Notes: generated by a model from the letters alone, not told the origin. Shown: positions 16,892 to 26,993, counted from the stretch's first letter. The stretch is DNA of 64,000 bases from Stenotrophomonas sp. MYb238 (GCF_009496535.1 NZ_WIDL01000001.1:124001-188000); one strand, 5' to 3'. Program-made: numbers and translations.

Positions 16892-17101
16892 TCAGTCGAA
16901 GAAGCCACCTACGAAGTCGATGACCTCTTCAGCCAGCTGTCCAACACCGTTCGCGATGTCGTTCGCCATCTGCCCCAGAGAGCTCTGAGGGCAATCGATC
17001 ACATCGTATTCTCGGACCGGGCCACATCCCTCCACCGTCGAAGGGGCAGCTTTCTGACCGCCCGAAACCAGCAAAACTTCCGCCGTAGCAAGTTCACGCA
17101 T
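16892..17101 (-). CDS. Double-glycine leader peptide, candidate microcin/bacteriocin or signalling peptide precursor
   Basis: 69 aa. The first 15 residues, MRELATAEVLLVSGG, match the class II bacteriocin/colicin V leader pattern with cleavage after GG. The 54-residue core has two Cys (26 and 37 of the precursor) that could form a disulfide, then a probable amphipathic helix (NDIANGVGQLAEEVIDFVGG) ending FFD. The core is strongly acidic, with nine Asp/Glu against one Lys and one Arg, unlike most pore-forming bacteriocins. AAGGAGA lies seven bases before ATG 17101, the best ribosome site in the locus; an upstream in-frame ATG at 17158 lacks one and would hide the leader. Gene order adaptor, peptide, CPBP, C39 exporter supports the call. 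Confidence 0.85.
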   Translation of the reverse strand: MRELATAEVLLVSGGQKAAPSTVEGCGPVREYDVIDCPQSSLGQMANDIANGVGQLAEEVIDFVGGFFD

Positions 17102-17184
17102 GCTATTTCTCCTTTGCTTCGCTAGCACATACCCTGTGCCGTAGGGCCGGGTATACACCCAGCAATCCTTTTACTCCGGCAAGG

Positions 17185-18450
17185 TCAGGTGTTCCCCACC
17201 TTACCAGTCAATGAATACAACGGCTCGAAAATCCACTCGATCAACCTGCGCCGTTCGCCCATCACATCGGCATCCAGCAGCATGCCGGGCTTGAGCGGCT
17301 CAGGCTTGCCATAGGCGGTGATGGCCTGCTGCGCCAGCGCCACGGTGATGCGGTAATACGGTTCGCCCTGCTGGGCATTGCCTATCAACGTCCCCAGCTC
17401 GCCACTGCTCAATGCGCTGCGGCTGATGCGCGCCACCCGCCCCTCCTGGTGACCAAATTTCTGGTACGGAAACGCCTGGTAGCGCAGCAGCACGGTATCG
17501 CCGGGGGCGATGAAGCCTATGGCGCGGCTGGGCACCAGCAGCTCGGCCTCCAGCTTTCCGTCGCCCGGCAGCAGGCTCAGCAGCGTCTGGCCGGCTTGTA
17601 CCGCCTGCCCCGGCTTGACGATCTGCGTGGCGACCACACCGCTTACCGGCGCCTTCACCAGCAGCGCACTATTGGCCTGCATCTGCACCCGTTCCTGTTC
17701 CAGCTGCGCCAGATCGCGCTGGTAGCCGGCATCGCTGGCCTGCTGCTGGCCCGGCAGTTCGCGTTGGGCTTGTTGCAGTTGCGCCATCAGCCGGCGGGTG
17801 CCGATGGCTTGCCGCTGCAGGGTCTGCATCTGCCCGGTGTAGTCCAGCACCAGCGCTTCCTGCTGCTTGATCTGCAGCACGCTCACGAACTGGCCGCCCT
17901 CGAGTCGGCGCAGGCGTTCGAGGGTTTCGCTGGCGATACGGATCTGCTGCTGGCGGGTGATCACTTCCGCCTCCACCTGCGCCAGTTCGCGCTGCGCATT
18001 CGCCAGTTGGCTGGCGATGCCTTGCGCCTGCGCCTGCAACTGCGCGTGCTGGGCCTGTTGCGTGGCGAGCAAACCATCCTGTCGTTGTTGCAGGCGTTGT
18101 TCCAACGCCATTTGTGTATCGCCGCTGTCCTGGGTGGCACGCGGCACGGAGACCAGGGCAAGCGTGCCGCCGGCCGCGACCTGTCCGCCTTCCGGGACAT
18201 CCAGCCGCGTTACCACGCCACTGGCGGGAGCCACGACCGTCGCCAACCCTTTCATCGGCACCAGTTGCCCGGTAACAGTGGAACGACGGGTATAGGTACC
18301 CAAGGTAACGAACAGCACGATGACGAAAGCAGCCATTACCGCCAGCCCGGTCAACACCCACAGCCGCAGCGGTTGCGCCAACGAAATGCCGCCCAGCCAG
18401 CTGGTGCGGCGGGCCTTGAGCACTTCATCGCGGAACAACGGTTGCGACAT
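17185..18450 (-). CDS. HlyD-family periplasmic adaptor of the peptide exporter
   Basis: 421-aa membrane fusion protein: cytosolic N-terminus, one membrane anchor (about 30-53), a lipoyl-like half starting PASGVVTRLDVPEGGQV, a long Gln-rich coiled coil (about 110-260), the second lipoyl half VKAPVSGVVATQIVKPGQAV, and a beta barrel. It would link the C39 ABC exporter to an outer-membrane TolC-type channel that is not encoded in the window. It is the first gene of the minus-strand array; 83 bp separate it from the peptide gene. Confidence 0.92.
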   Translation of the reverse strand: MSQPLFRDEVLKARRTSWLGGISLAQPLRLWVLTGLAVMAAFVIVLFVTLGTYTRRSTVTGQLVPMKGLATVVAPASGVVTRLDVPEGGQVAAGGTLALVSVPRATQDSGDTQMALEQRLQQRQDGLLATQQAQHAQLQAQAQGIASQLANAQRELAQVEAEVITRQQQIRIASETLERLRRLEGGQFVSVLQIKQQEALVLDYTGQMQTLQRQAIGTRRLMAQLQQAQRELPGQQQASDAGYQRDLAQLEQERVQMQANSALLVKAPVSGVVATQIVKPGQAVQAGQTLLSLLPGDGKLEAELLVPSRAIGFIAPGDTVLLRYQAFPYQKFGHQEGRVARISRSALSSGELGTLIGNAQQGEPYYRITVALAQQAITAYGKPEPLKPGMLLDADVMGERRRLIEWIFEPLYSLTGKVGNT

Positions 18451-18700
18451 TGCATCCCCATGCGTTCGTCATCGGACGGGAATGACTTTTTCCTATCCAC
18501 CACGACGCGACAAGCCCCCATGCACGCCACATTCAATGGCACATTCGCTCTCTCAACCAGGCACGGCTGGGTTTATGAGGCGGCTGTCAGCATTAATGAC
18601 CAAATGCGCCAGTATCGCTGACATGAATATTCGACCTGGCGACATGCCCTCGTGGAATCGGGCGTGAGCATTCATGAGGCGGCCACATCCCGGCCATGCC

Positions 18701-18706
18701 TATAAT
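18701..18706 (+). promoter_or_regulatory. Perfect TATAAT -10 element before the XRE gene
   Basis: It lies 32 bp before the regulator start with no good -35, and a purine-rich GGGGGAAGGAAG ribosome site follows. In the same 287-bp divergent gap ATGAGGCGGC occurs twice in direct orientation, at 18575-18584 and 18674-18683, a possible operator pair. No gene is seen in the gap. Confidence 0.45.
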
Positions 18707-18737
18707 GGCTGCGTTCCTGTAGGGGGAAGGAAGTGAA

Positions 18738-19103
18738 ATGGCGGGAAGCCTGGGAATAAGAATCCGCATGGCGCGGCAACGGAAGAAGATGACGCAAGGC
18801 GAACTGGCCGCGGAGCTGCGGGTCAGCCGCAGCGCGGTCGGCAACTGGGAAAGCGTTACCGGCATTTCACCCAGCAGCGCGCGTTTGATCGCCATCGCGC
18901 TGGCCACCGAGGTCTCATACGAATGGCTGGCGACGGGCCGGGGCGAACCTTCGCTGTGCGAGGACTGGACGCCGGCTGCCGATGCCGAACTGGTCGACGA
19001 TCCCGTCGAGCGCAGCCTGCTGCACGCGTTCCGTCATGCCCGCTCGGCCACGCGCAGGATGGTGCTGCAGATGCTGGAGGCGCGCGCGACGGCGCGCATG
19101 TGA
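18738..19103 (+). CDS. XRE-family helix-turn-helix regulator
   Basis: 121-aa DNA-binding protein. The HTH spans about 6-60: IRIRMARQRKKMTQGELAAE, then VSRSAVGNWESVTGISPS. The C-terminal 60 residues have no recognised sensor domain. It is divergent from the HlyD gene, so control of the peptide export array is a reasonable guess, helped by the repeated ATGAGGCGGC in the shared intergenic region, but this is inference. Confidence 0.85.
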   Translation: MAGSLGIRIRMARQRKKMTQGELAAELRVSRSAVGNWESVTGISPSSARLIAIALATEVSYEWLATGRGEPSLCEDWTPAADAELVDDPVERSLLHAFRHARSATRRMVLQMLEARATARM

Positions 19104-19159
19104 GAAGCACCGGCGAAACCCGGCGTCCTACGCAATCCTGCAGATGCGAAGCGTGATGC

Positions 19160-20068
<909 letters not shown>

Positions 20069-20179
20069 GGGGCACCGTGGGTAGGGAGAACGCGCGGATT
20101 GTCCCGCATCGCGGGCCGTCGCGACATGGGCGTGCGCGTTCACTCCTCGACCACCGGCCGGCGGCGACACTGCCCGATC

Positions 20180-21901
20180 ATGCCAGGTGGGGAGAGTGTC
20201 TTGACTGCTGCGAAACACGAACAGGCCGCGCCCACGACCGTTGGCGGCATGAGCCGGCGCCAGCAGATCCTGAAGCTGCTGCTGCGCTACCGCAATTCGG
20301 GCGTCTTCTCCGGGCTGCAGCTGGACGGCGAGATGCCGCGCAATACCAAGATCCCCGAGGACGCCGACCCGGCCCAGTTCGTGCGCGACCTGGAAGCGCT
20401 GGGCACCACCTTCGTCAAGCTCGGCCAGATCCTGTCCACGCGCCCGGACATGATCCCGCCCGAGTACGTCGCCGCGCTGGAACGCATGCAGGAGCAGGTC
20501 GCGCCCATCCCGGTGGAGCAGATACGCGAGGTGATCGAGGAGGAACTGGGCGCGCCGGTCAACAAGCTGTTCGCGCTGTTCGATCCCGAGCCGCTGGGCT
20601 GCGCGTCCATCGCCCAGGTGCACCGCGCCGTGCTCCACGACGGCCGCGAGGTGGCGATCAAGGTGCAGAAGCCCGATGTCCCCGCGCAGCTGCGCTCGGA
20701 CATCGCGGTGCTGCGCAGCTTCGCCAGCGCCGCCGACCACCTGACCCGCGTCGGCCGCCGCGTGCGCTTCGCCGACTGGCTGGACGAGTTCGCCACGACC
20801 CTGCGCATGGAGCTGGACTACGAGGCCGAAGCGGCGAACCTGGCGCGTTTCGGCCAGCACTTGGCGCCGTATCCGGAACTGTGGGTGCCGCAGCCGCTGT
20901 GGGACCTGTGCCGGCGGCGGGTGCTGACCATGGAACTGGTGCACGGCGTGCGCGTGGACGCGATCCCGCCGGTGCGGCGCACCGAGCAGTCGATGCTGCC
21001 GCTGGCCGCGGCGCTGGTGCGCGGCTACCTGGACCAGATCTTCGTGCACGGCGAGATCCACGCCGATCCGCACCCGGGCAACCTGCGCGTGACCGACGAC
21101 CAGCGCCTGGCGGTGTTCGACCTGGGCATGGTCGCGCACGTGCCGCCGCGCCTGCGCGAGCGCCTGCTCAAGGTGTTGTTCGCCGCGGTGGACGGGCGCG
21201 GCGAGGAAGTGGCCGACGAGATCATCGGCATCAGCACGCGCCTGGAGGACTACGATGAGGAGCGCTACCTGCGCCTGACCGGGCAGATGATCGCCCGCTA
21301 CGCCGCCAACGGCACCCTGTCCGAAGGCCGCGTGGTGCTGGAGATCGTGCGCATCGCCACCGCCTGCGACCTGCGCACGCCGCCGGAACTGAGCCTGCTG
21401 GGCAAGGCCCTGCTCAACCTGGAGGGCGCGTGCCGGCTGCTGGCGCCGGACATGGATACACGCCGCGTGGTGGAGCAGCAGCTGCAGCACGTGATGCGCG
21501 CGCGCCTGGGCAAGTCGCTGTCGGTCGCCAACCTCGCCAGCGAGGCGATGGAACTGCAGCAGCTGCTGCGCACCGGGCCGCGGCGCATGTCCGACATCCT
21601 CAGCCTGGTCGCCGAGAACCGCCTGCAGATGAAGGTCACCGGGCTGGAGGAATCGCGGCTGATGGAGAACATCCAGAAGGTCGCCAACCGCATCGCCGCC
21701 GGCCTGATCACCGCCGCGCTGCTGCTGTCCTCGGCGCTGCTGATGCGCGTGCCCACCCGTTTCTCGCTGTTCGGCTACCCGGCGTTCGCGATGCTGCTGT
21801 TGCTGGTCGGCGTGGTGATCGGCCTGGGCCTGATCGTCAGCGCGCTGCTGTTCGACCGCCGCACCCGCTCGCGCGCACGCGAGGAGCGCGGGCACCGCTG
21901 A
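20180..21901 (+). CDS. ABC1/UbiB-family atypical kinase
   Basis: 573 aa. Conserved elements are the KxGQ helix (FVKLGQILSTRPDMIP, about 75-90), an ALA-type loop variant (LGCASIAQVHRA), VAIKVQKP with the ATP-contacting Lys, DPHPGNL and VFDLGM (the DFG equivalent). Two C-terminal transmembrane helices (about 515-565) fit the UbiB family, which supports ubiquinone biosynthesis or lipid handling at the membrane. Several starts are possible: ATG 20180 is used, but TTG 20201 has a better ribosome site (GGGGAG) and ATG 20249 is a third option. Whether it is the main UbiB or a paralogue is unknown. Confidence 0.88.
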   Translation: MPGGESVLTAAKHEQAAPTTVGGMSRRQQILKLLLRYRNSGVFSGLQLDGEMPRNTKIPEDADPAQFVRDLEALGTTFVKLGQILSTRPDMIPPEYVAALERMQEQVAPIPVEQIREVIEEELGAPVNKLFALFDPEPLGCASIAQVHRAVLHDGREVAIKVQKPDVPAQLRSDIAVLRSFASAADHLTRVGRRVRFADWLDEFATTLRMELDYEAEAANLARFGQHLAPYPELWVPQPLWDLCRRRVLTMELVHGVRVDAIPPVRRTEQSMLPLAAALVRGYLDQIFVHGEIHADPHPGNLRVTDDQRLAVFDLGMVAHVPPRLRERLLKVLFAAVDGRGEEVADEIIGISTRLEDYDEERYLRLTGQMIARYAANGTLSEGRVVLEIVRIATACDLRTPPELSLLGKALLNLEGACRLLAPDMDTRRVVEQQLQHVMRARLGKSLSVANLASEAMELQQLLRTGPRRMSDILSLVAENRLQMKVTGLEESRLMENIQKVANRIAAGLITAALLLSSALLMRVPTRFSLFGYPAFAMLLLLVGVVIGLGLIVSALLFDRRTRSRAREERGHR

Positions 21902-21990
21902 CGCGGGGTCCGCCGCAGGCGGGCGGACAACCTCGCGAACCGGCCATATCCGGCAGGGGCCGGCGGTCGCATCGCATCGGCGTTCCACTG

Positions 21991-22017
21991 TGCCGCGGCG
22001 CGCAATGCGCCGCGGCA
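21991..22017. repeat. Perfect 11-bp stem hairpin downstream of the ABC1 gene
   Basis: TGCCGCGGCGC and its complement flank a GCAAT loop. No T run follows. It lies in the 313-bp gap 21902-22214, which contains no gene that I can see. Confidence 0.5.
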
Positions 22018-22134
22018 AAGCGCTTCGCGCCCGCCGAGCGAAGGCGGATGCGCGCCGTTCGGCACGATGCGCACTGTGCCGTTTCCAGCAAACATTTCAG
22101 TCAGGTTCGTCTGTGCATGATTCCGGTCATCCTC

Positions 22135-22157
22135 GTTTCATGCCCCTGTCATGAAAC
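22135..22157. promoter_or_regulatory. Inverted repeat upstream of the OpgB-like gene
   Basis: GTTTCATG and CATGAAAC are separated by seven bases, 58 bp before the ATG. It could be an operator or an mRNA leader hairpin; no regulator is known from the sequence. Confidence 0.35.
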
Positions 22158-22214
22158 CGTGGATCGCTCCTCCCCCGCATCGGGGCGCTTTCGTTTCCAC
22201 TACCAAGCCACCGC

Positions 22215-24317
22215 ATGCATTGGACCTTCTGGCTGTACCTGCCCGCGCTGCTGCTGTTGCTGCTGTCGACCTCGACGCTGGCGCGGTTCAAGGCGGGCCT
22301 GCTGTCGCTGCTGTTGCTGGCCTTCAGCCTCTGGTGGCTGATCGACCGGCTCAGCGGCGACGGCATCAATTCGGCCACGCTCTACCACCTGCGCAGCGAC
22401 ATGGAAGGCGCCGGCGTCGGCGACTTCAACGGCTACATCGCCGCGTTCGTCGTCCTGCTCCTGTTGTCGCTGGGCCCGCTGCTGCTGGTGCGCGTGCGCC
22501 GTTTCCGCCTGCCGCGGCATGGCGGCGCGCTGACCGTGGCGTTCGCCGCATTGCTGGTCGCGACCGCGCTGGGCAGCCCGCTGTACGGCGACGCGCGCCG
22601 CATGTACCAGCAGATGAAGCCGGTGGACTACAGCGCGGTAGCGCCGGAGTACGTGGTCCCGGCGCAGGCGCTGGCGCGGCCGAAGAACGTCGTCTGGATC
22701 TACGGCGAGAGCCTGGAGCGCACCTACCTGGATGAAGCGGTATTCCCCGGACTGATGCCCAACCTGCGCCGCCTCGCCGGCGAGGCGCTGGATTTCCGCG
22801 GCATCGCCTCGGCCGACGGCAGCGGCTGGACGATCGCCGGGCTGGTCTCGTCGATGTGCGGCGTGCCGCTGACCACCGCGCAGGGCGACGAGAACAGCAT
22901 GGGCCGCATGGGCCGTTTCCTGCCCGAGGCGTACTGCCTGGGCGATTACCTGAAGCAGCAGGGCTACGGCAACCACTACATGGGCGGCGCCAACGGCCAG
23001 TTCGCGGCCAAGGCCGACTTCCTCGCCAGCCATGGCTTCGACGACATCCGCGACCTGGCGTGGTTCAAGGAACAGCCCATCGCAGCGAAGCATTTCTCCA
23101 ACTGGGGCATCCACGACGACGTGCTGCTGGAACGCGCCTTCGACCGCTTCGTCGAGCTCTCGCGCGCCGGCCAGCCGTTCATGCTCACCGCGCTGACGAT
23201 GGACACGCATCATCCGGCCGGGCACCTGCCGGTGGCCTGCAAGGGCACGCGCTACCGCAGCGGCCATGGCGACATCGGCCTGCTCAATGCGCTCAAGTGC
23301 ACCGACCGGCTGATCGCGCGGCTGGTGGACCGCATCCGCGCCAGCGAGTTCGGCGACGACACGCTGGTGGTGGTCGCCTCCGACCACCTGGCCATGCCCA
23401 ACGACCTGAGCCACGTGCTGGAAACGCTGCAGCGCGAGAACCTGCTGCTGTTCCTCGGCAAGGACATCGCCCCGCGCCAGCTGACCGCCAGCGCGGGCAC
23501 CACCCTGGACTCGGGCGCCACCCTGCTGCAGCTGCTGGATCCCGGCATCGACGCGATCGGCTTCGGCCGCTCGCTGCTGGCCAGCCCGCGCCCGGCCAGC
23601 GCCAGCGTCGCCGCGCTCAAGGCCGATCCGGCCGACTACGCGCGCTACCGCGCCTTCGCGCGCTCGCTGTGGCTGGGCGAGAAGACCCGCATGCTGCGCC
23701 TGGACGACGGCCAGGTGCTGGTGGGCGTACAGAAGGTGCAGCCGCCGGTGCTGCTCGAATACGACGCGCAGTGGGCGCTGGAATCGGTGTACCTGGAGAA
23801 CACCTCGCGCCGGTTCGACGAGGCCGACCCCAGCCACCGCCTGGCTTACGTGGACCGCTGCACCGCGTTCGAGGACGCCTCGGCCGACGGCGAGTGGTGC
23901 GCGCTGCTGGTGGACAGCGACCAGGGCATGCGCCTGTACCGCGACCCGCAGCTGCGCCGCGGCATCGCCGTGGACGCGCCGCTGGAGCCGTTCCACGGCC
24001 CGCGCCCGAGCGTGCGCCAGTCGCGCATGATCAGCCGCCAGGCGCAGCACACGCGGCCGGGCCGCTACGTGCTGGAGCTCTACGCCAGCCAGCGCCCGGA
24101 GCGCGCGTTCTGGGTCGAGGCCGTGTCCTCGCAGCGCAAGGTTGTGGTGGCGCAGCAGTGGGTGACGCCGGACAGCGATGGCCGCATCACCCTGCCGCTG
24201 GGGCTGGACGAGGAAATCGACGACCTGGAGATCCGCGCCTGGCTGGGCCATGCCGAGAAACTGGCGGTGGACAGCTACGCCCTGGTGCCGGCGATCCGCG
24301 GCCGGCCGCGCTCCTGA
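22215..24317 (+). CDS. opgB: Phosphoglycerol transferase I-like sulfatase-fold membrane enzyme
   Basis: 700 aa. Three or four N-terminal membrane helices (to about 120) anchor a periplasmic alkaline-phosphatase/sulfatase-fold domain. Visible motifs are NVVWIYGESLERTYLD (metal-site Glu), SGWTIAGLVSSMCGVPL with the likely nucleophilic Thr, TMDTHHPAGH, and VVASDHLAMPNDL (metal-site Asp-His). This pattern matches OpgB/MdoB, which moves phosphoglycerol from phosphatidylglycerol to osmoregulated periplasmic glucans. A C-terminal extension after about residue 460 has no recognised domain. No opgGH genes are nearby. Other LTA-synthase-like enzymes are less likely given the NSMGRMGRFLPEAYCLG segment. 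Confidence 0.85.
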   Translation: MHWTFWLYLPALLLLLLSTSTLARFKAGLLSLLLLAFSLWWLIDRLSGDGINSATLYHLRSDMEGAGVGDFNGYIAAFVVLLLLSLGPLLLVRVRRFRLPRHGGALTVAFAALLVATALGSPLYGDARRMYQQMKPVDYSAVAPEYVVPAQALARPKNVVWIYGESLERTYLDEAVFPGLMPNLRRLAGEALDFRGIASADGSGWTIAGLVSSMCGVPLTTAQGDENSMGRMGRFLPEAYCLGDYLKQQGYGNHYMGGANGQFAAKADFLASHGFDDIRDLAWFKEQPIAAKHFSNWGIHDDVLLERAFDRFVELSRAGQPFMLTALTMDTHHPAGHLPVACKGTRYRSGHGDIGLLNALKCTDRLIARLVDRIRASEFGDDTLVVVASDHLAMPNDLSHVLETLQRENLLLFLGKDIAPRQLTASAGTTLDSGATLLQLLDPGIDAIGFGRSLLASPRPASASVAALKADPADYARYRAFARSLWLGEKTRMLRLDDGQVLVGVQKVQPPVLLEYDAQWALESVYLENTSRRFDEADPSHRLAYVDRCTAFEDASADGEWCALLVDSDQGMRLYRDPQLRRGIAVDAPLEPFHGPRPSVRQSRMISRQAQHTRPGRYVLELYASQRPERAFWVEAVSSQRKVVVAQQWVTPDSDGRITLPLGLDEEIDDLEIRAWLGHAEKLAVDSYALVPAIRGRPRS

Positions 24318-24335
24318 GCACCACCGCCACGCACC

Positions 24336-24407
24336 GTAGGAGCGGCTTCAGCCGCGAATGCTTTTCCGGGCAAGCCCAGAAGCATTCGCGGCTGAAGCCG
24401 CTCCTAC
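24336..24407. repeat. REPIN (inverted REP pair), GGCTTCAGCC type
   Basis: Two inverted arms beginning GTAGGAGCGGCTTCAGCCGC face each other in the gap between the convergent OpgB-like and MscS genes. Each arm also folds on itself. It probably acts as a bidirectional terminator. The core differs from the copies at 32.4 and 58 kb. Confidence 0.9.
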
Positions 24408-24414
24408 GTGAAGC

Positions 24415-26856
24415 TCATTGCGTGGGATCGGGAGCCTGCGGGTTGTCACGCACCAGGCGCACGTCGGTGGGCGTCACCAGTGCGATGCCCTGCTCGGACG
24501 TCGTGCGCAGCAGTTCGAACAGCAGTTCCGAGCGCACGCCATACACGGCGCGCGGGCTGGAGACGTAGGCGAAGCAGTTCAGCGCCACCAGGCCGCCGCC
24601 GATCGAATCGATGAACACCGAGGGCGCCGGCTCGGCCAGCACCTTCTCGTTGGCGGCGAACAGGTCCAGCAGCATCTGCCGCACGCGCCCGACGTCGGTG
24701 CCCAGCGGCACCGAGAACTGGATCTGGATGCGGCCCTGCGCGTTGGCCATCGTCATGTTGCGGATGGTCTTGGTGATCAGCTCCGAGTTGGGCACGATCA
24801 GCGTGGACTTGTCGCCCACCTGGATCTCGGTCGAGCGCACCGAGATGCGGCGGATGTCGCCTTCCTGGTCGCCTAGCTTGACCCAGTCGCCGATCTTCAC
24901 CGGCCGCTCGGCCAGCAGGATCAGGCCGGAAACGAAGTTCTGGGTGATCGCCTGCAGGCCGAAGCCGATGCCCACCGACAACGCGCTGGCCAGCAGCGCC
25001 AGCTTCTCGAACCCGATGCCCAGCGTGGCCAGCGCCCACAGCACCGCCAGCACGATGCCGAGGTAGCGGGCGACCGTGCTGATCGAATTGCGCAGCCCGG
25101 CGTCCAGTTCGGTCTTGGGCAGGTAGGTGTCGGTCAGCCATTGCTGCAGCGCCTTCATCAGCCCCAGGCCGAGCAGCAGCACCACCACCGCCCACAGCAG
25201 CGAGGCCGGCCGCAATACCTGGCCGCCGACGTGCAGGCCCGATTCCAGCGTGCCCACCCAGCCATACAGCAGGCTGGTGTTGCCGAACCGCGCCAACGCC
25301 GCGGCGATGCCCAGCACCACCAGGCCGACCCGCAGCGCGGCCGAGAGCAGCACGCCGGCCTGTTCCAGCCGCGCCGGCGCCACGCCGAGGGACCGGCGCA
25401 GGGTGCAGCCCAGCGCGTTGTCGGGGGTGAACAGCCACAGCGCCAGGTCGTCGGCAAAGCGGGTGAGCAATTGCACCGCCAGCACCACCAGGGTGATCCA
25501 TGCCATCTGCTGCGCGGCGAACATGGCGAAATTCAGGTAGCCCGCCAGGGTCGCCACCAGCGCCGCCAGCACCGCCAGATAACCGCCCAGCCGGGCAAGC
25601 ACCAGCCAACCGGTGCGCGCCGACGGCGGCACCTTGGCATCGCTGCCGGCCTGCTGCTCGGCCAGCGCCGCCTCGGCCGACCGGCGCCGGTGCAGGCGCG
25701 CGATCGTCACCAGCATGGCCGAGATCAGCCCGACATAGACCAGCGCCACCATGCCGTCGAGCAGCACCGTGCTGACCTGCGAGGTGCGCGCGGCGCGGTT
25801 GAGCGCGCGCAGCAGCATGGTGAGCCAGGTGAGCCCGGCCGCGCCCCAGGCGAGCTGGCGCAGGCGCAGCGCGGCGGCGTCGTCGATGTTCAGCATCCGC
25901 CACGACGGGCGATGGGGGACCAGCAGGCAGGCCGCCAGCGCGACGATGAAGGCCGAGACGAAGGTCGCCTGGACGAAGGCATCGGCCACCGTCTGCATGC
26001 GCGGCGGCACCGCGCCGATGGCCTGCAGCCCGCCGGTCGTCGCCAGCGCCGCCAGGCCCGGCAGCAGCGTGCCGACCAGCAGCAGCCAGACAGCCAGGCC
26101 GGAACGGCGCAGGCGACCGGCCGGCGCGCGGTCGGATGCGGCATAGCGGCGACCGAGCCGGCGCAGCCACCAGCGCAGCGGGAAGGCCATCAGCAGGGCC
26201 ACCGCCGCCCCCAGCAGCGGCAAGGTCCAGCCGTGCGCGGCCACGGCGGTTTTCAGCCCGGCGGCGGCCTGGCGGTACAGCCCCTGGATGCGCGAAAGGT
26301 CGTCGGGCAGGCTGTCGGCGAACTGCCGCCACAGCGCGGGCGACAGCGGCGAGCCGACCTTGCGCCCGAGCTGCTCGCCGAACTGCTGGCTGCGCGTCTT
26401 CTCGATCGAGTCGCTCAGCTGCCGGGCATCCTCGGCCAGCAGCTTGCCGCGCTTGATGTCGCCATCGAGCTGGCTGCGCTGCTGGTCCAGCACGCTGCGC
26501 TGGCGGGCGATGCCGCGCTCCTCGGTGGCGCCGTCGTCCAGTGGCCCGAGCTGGGCGATGCGCGCGTCGACCTGTTCCAGCTGCGGCATCAGCGCGGCCA
26601 CCGCGGCGTCGGCGTCGCGCTTGGCCTGCAGCGCCTGTTCGGAAAGCGTACGCAGCGTCTCCGGCGCCTCGGCGTCGTCCAGCGAACGGCGCACCGCCTG
26701 CAGCGCGCGTTCGGCTTGGCCGATGCTTGCCTGCGGCGACGGAGTTTCGGCGGCGGTGTCGGCGGCGCCGGCCGCCATGGGCGGAACCCCGCTGCCGACC
26801 AGCAGGAACACCAGCAGCAAGGCGCGCAGCGGCGGGAAACGGTGGCGGAAGGACAA
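24415..26856 (-). CDS. Large mechanosensitive channel, DUF3772 plus MscS domain
   Basis: 813 aa. A signal peptide (about 1-31) precedes a periplasmic helical region (about 40-210) of the DUF3772 type. Around ten membrane helices follow, then the MscS pore helix and beta domain: LSVGIGFGLQAITQNFVSGL, LAERPVKIGDWVKLGDQEG, and VPNSELITKTIRNMT. It should open under membrane tension to release solutes on osmotic downshock. Convergent with the glucan-modifying OpgB-like gene, another osmotic-stress function, though the REPIN separates them. Confidence 0.92.
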   Translation of the reverse strand: MSFRHRFPPLRALLLVFLLVGSGVPPMAAGAADTAAETPSPQASIGQAERALQAVRRSLDDAEAPETLRTLSEQALQAKRDADAAVAALMPQLEQVDARIAQLGPLDDGATEERGIARQRSVLDQQRSQLDGDIKRGKLLAEDARQLSDSIEKTRSQQFGEQLGRKVGSPLSPALWRQFADSLPDDLSRIQGLYRQAAAGLKTAVAAHGWTLPLLGAAVALLMAFPLRWWLRRLGRRYAASDRAPAGRLRRSGLAVWLLLVGTLLPGLAALATTGGLQAIGAVPPRMQTVADAFVQATFVSAFIVALAACLLVPHRPSWRMLNIDDAAALRLRQLAWGAAGLTWLTMLLRALNRAARTSQVSTVLLDGMVALVYVGLISAMLVTIARLHRRRSAEAALAEQQAGSDAKVPPSARTGWLVLARLGGYLAVLAALVATLAGYLNFAMFAAQQMAWITLVVLAVQLLTRFADDLALWLFTPDNALGCTLRRSLGVAPARLEQAGVLLSAALRVGLVVLGIAAALARFGNTSLLYGWVGTLESGLHVGGQVLRPASLLWAVVVLLLGLGLMKALQQWLTDTYLPKTELDAGLRNSISTVARYLGIVLAVLWALATLGIGFEKLALLASALSVGIGFGLQAITQNFVSGLILLAERPVKIGDWVKLGDQEGDIRRISVRSTEIQVGDKSTLIVPNSELITKTIRNMTMANAQGRIQIQFSVPLGTDVGRVRQMLLDLFAANEKVLAEPAPSVFIDSIGGGLVALNCFAYVSSPRAVYGVRSELLFELLRTTSEQGIALVTPTDVRLVRDNPQAPDPTQ

Positions 26857-26993
26857 GGCGGCAGACCCGCGGGCATGCGCGGACCACCGCGCGTGTGCGG
26901 ACTATAAGTCAGCCCATGTCCACGCTCCGCCAACGGCGTACCGTCCGCGCGCCAGCGGCGCGCGCGCGGCGTACGCCACGCACCGCGACGGCC

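Noticed and set aside
16892-17158. Longer 88-aa form of the double-glycine peptide
   Set aside because: The upstream ATG has no ribosome site and would bury the canonical leader; the ATG at 17101 has AAGGAGA at ideal distance.
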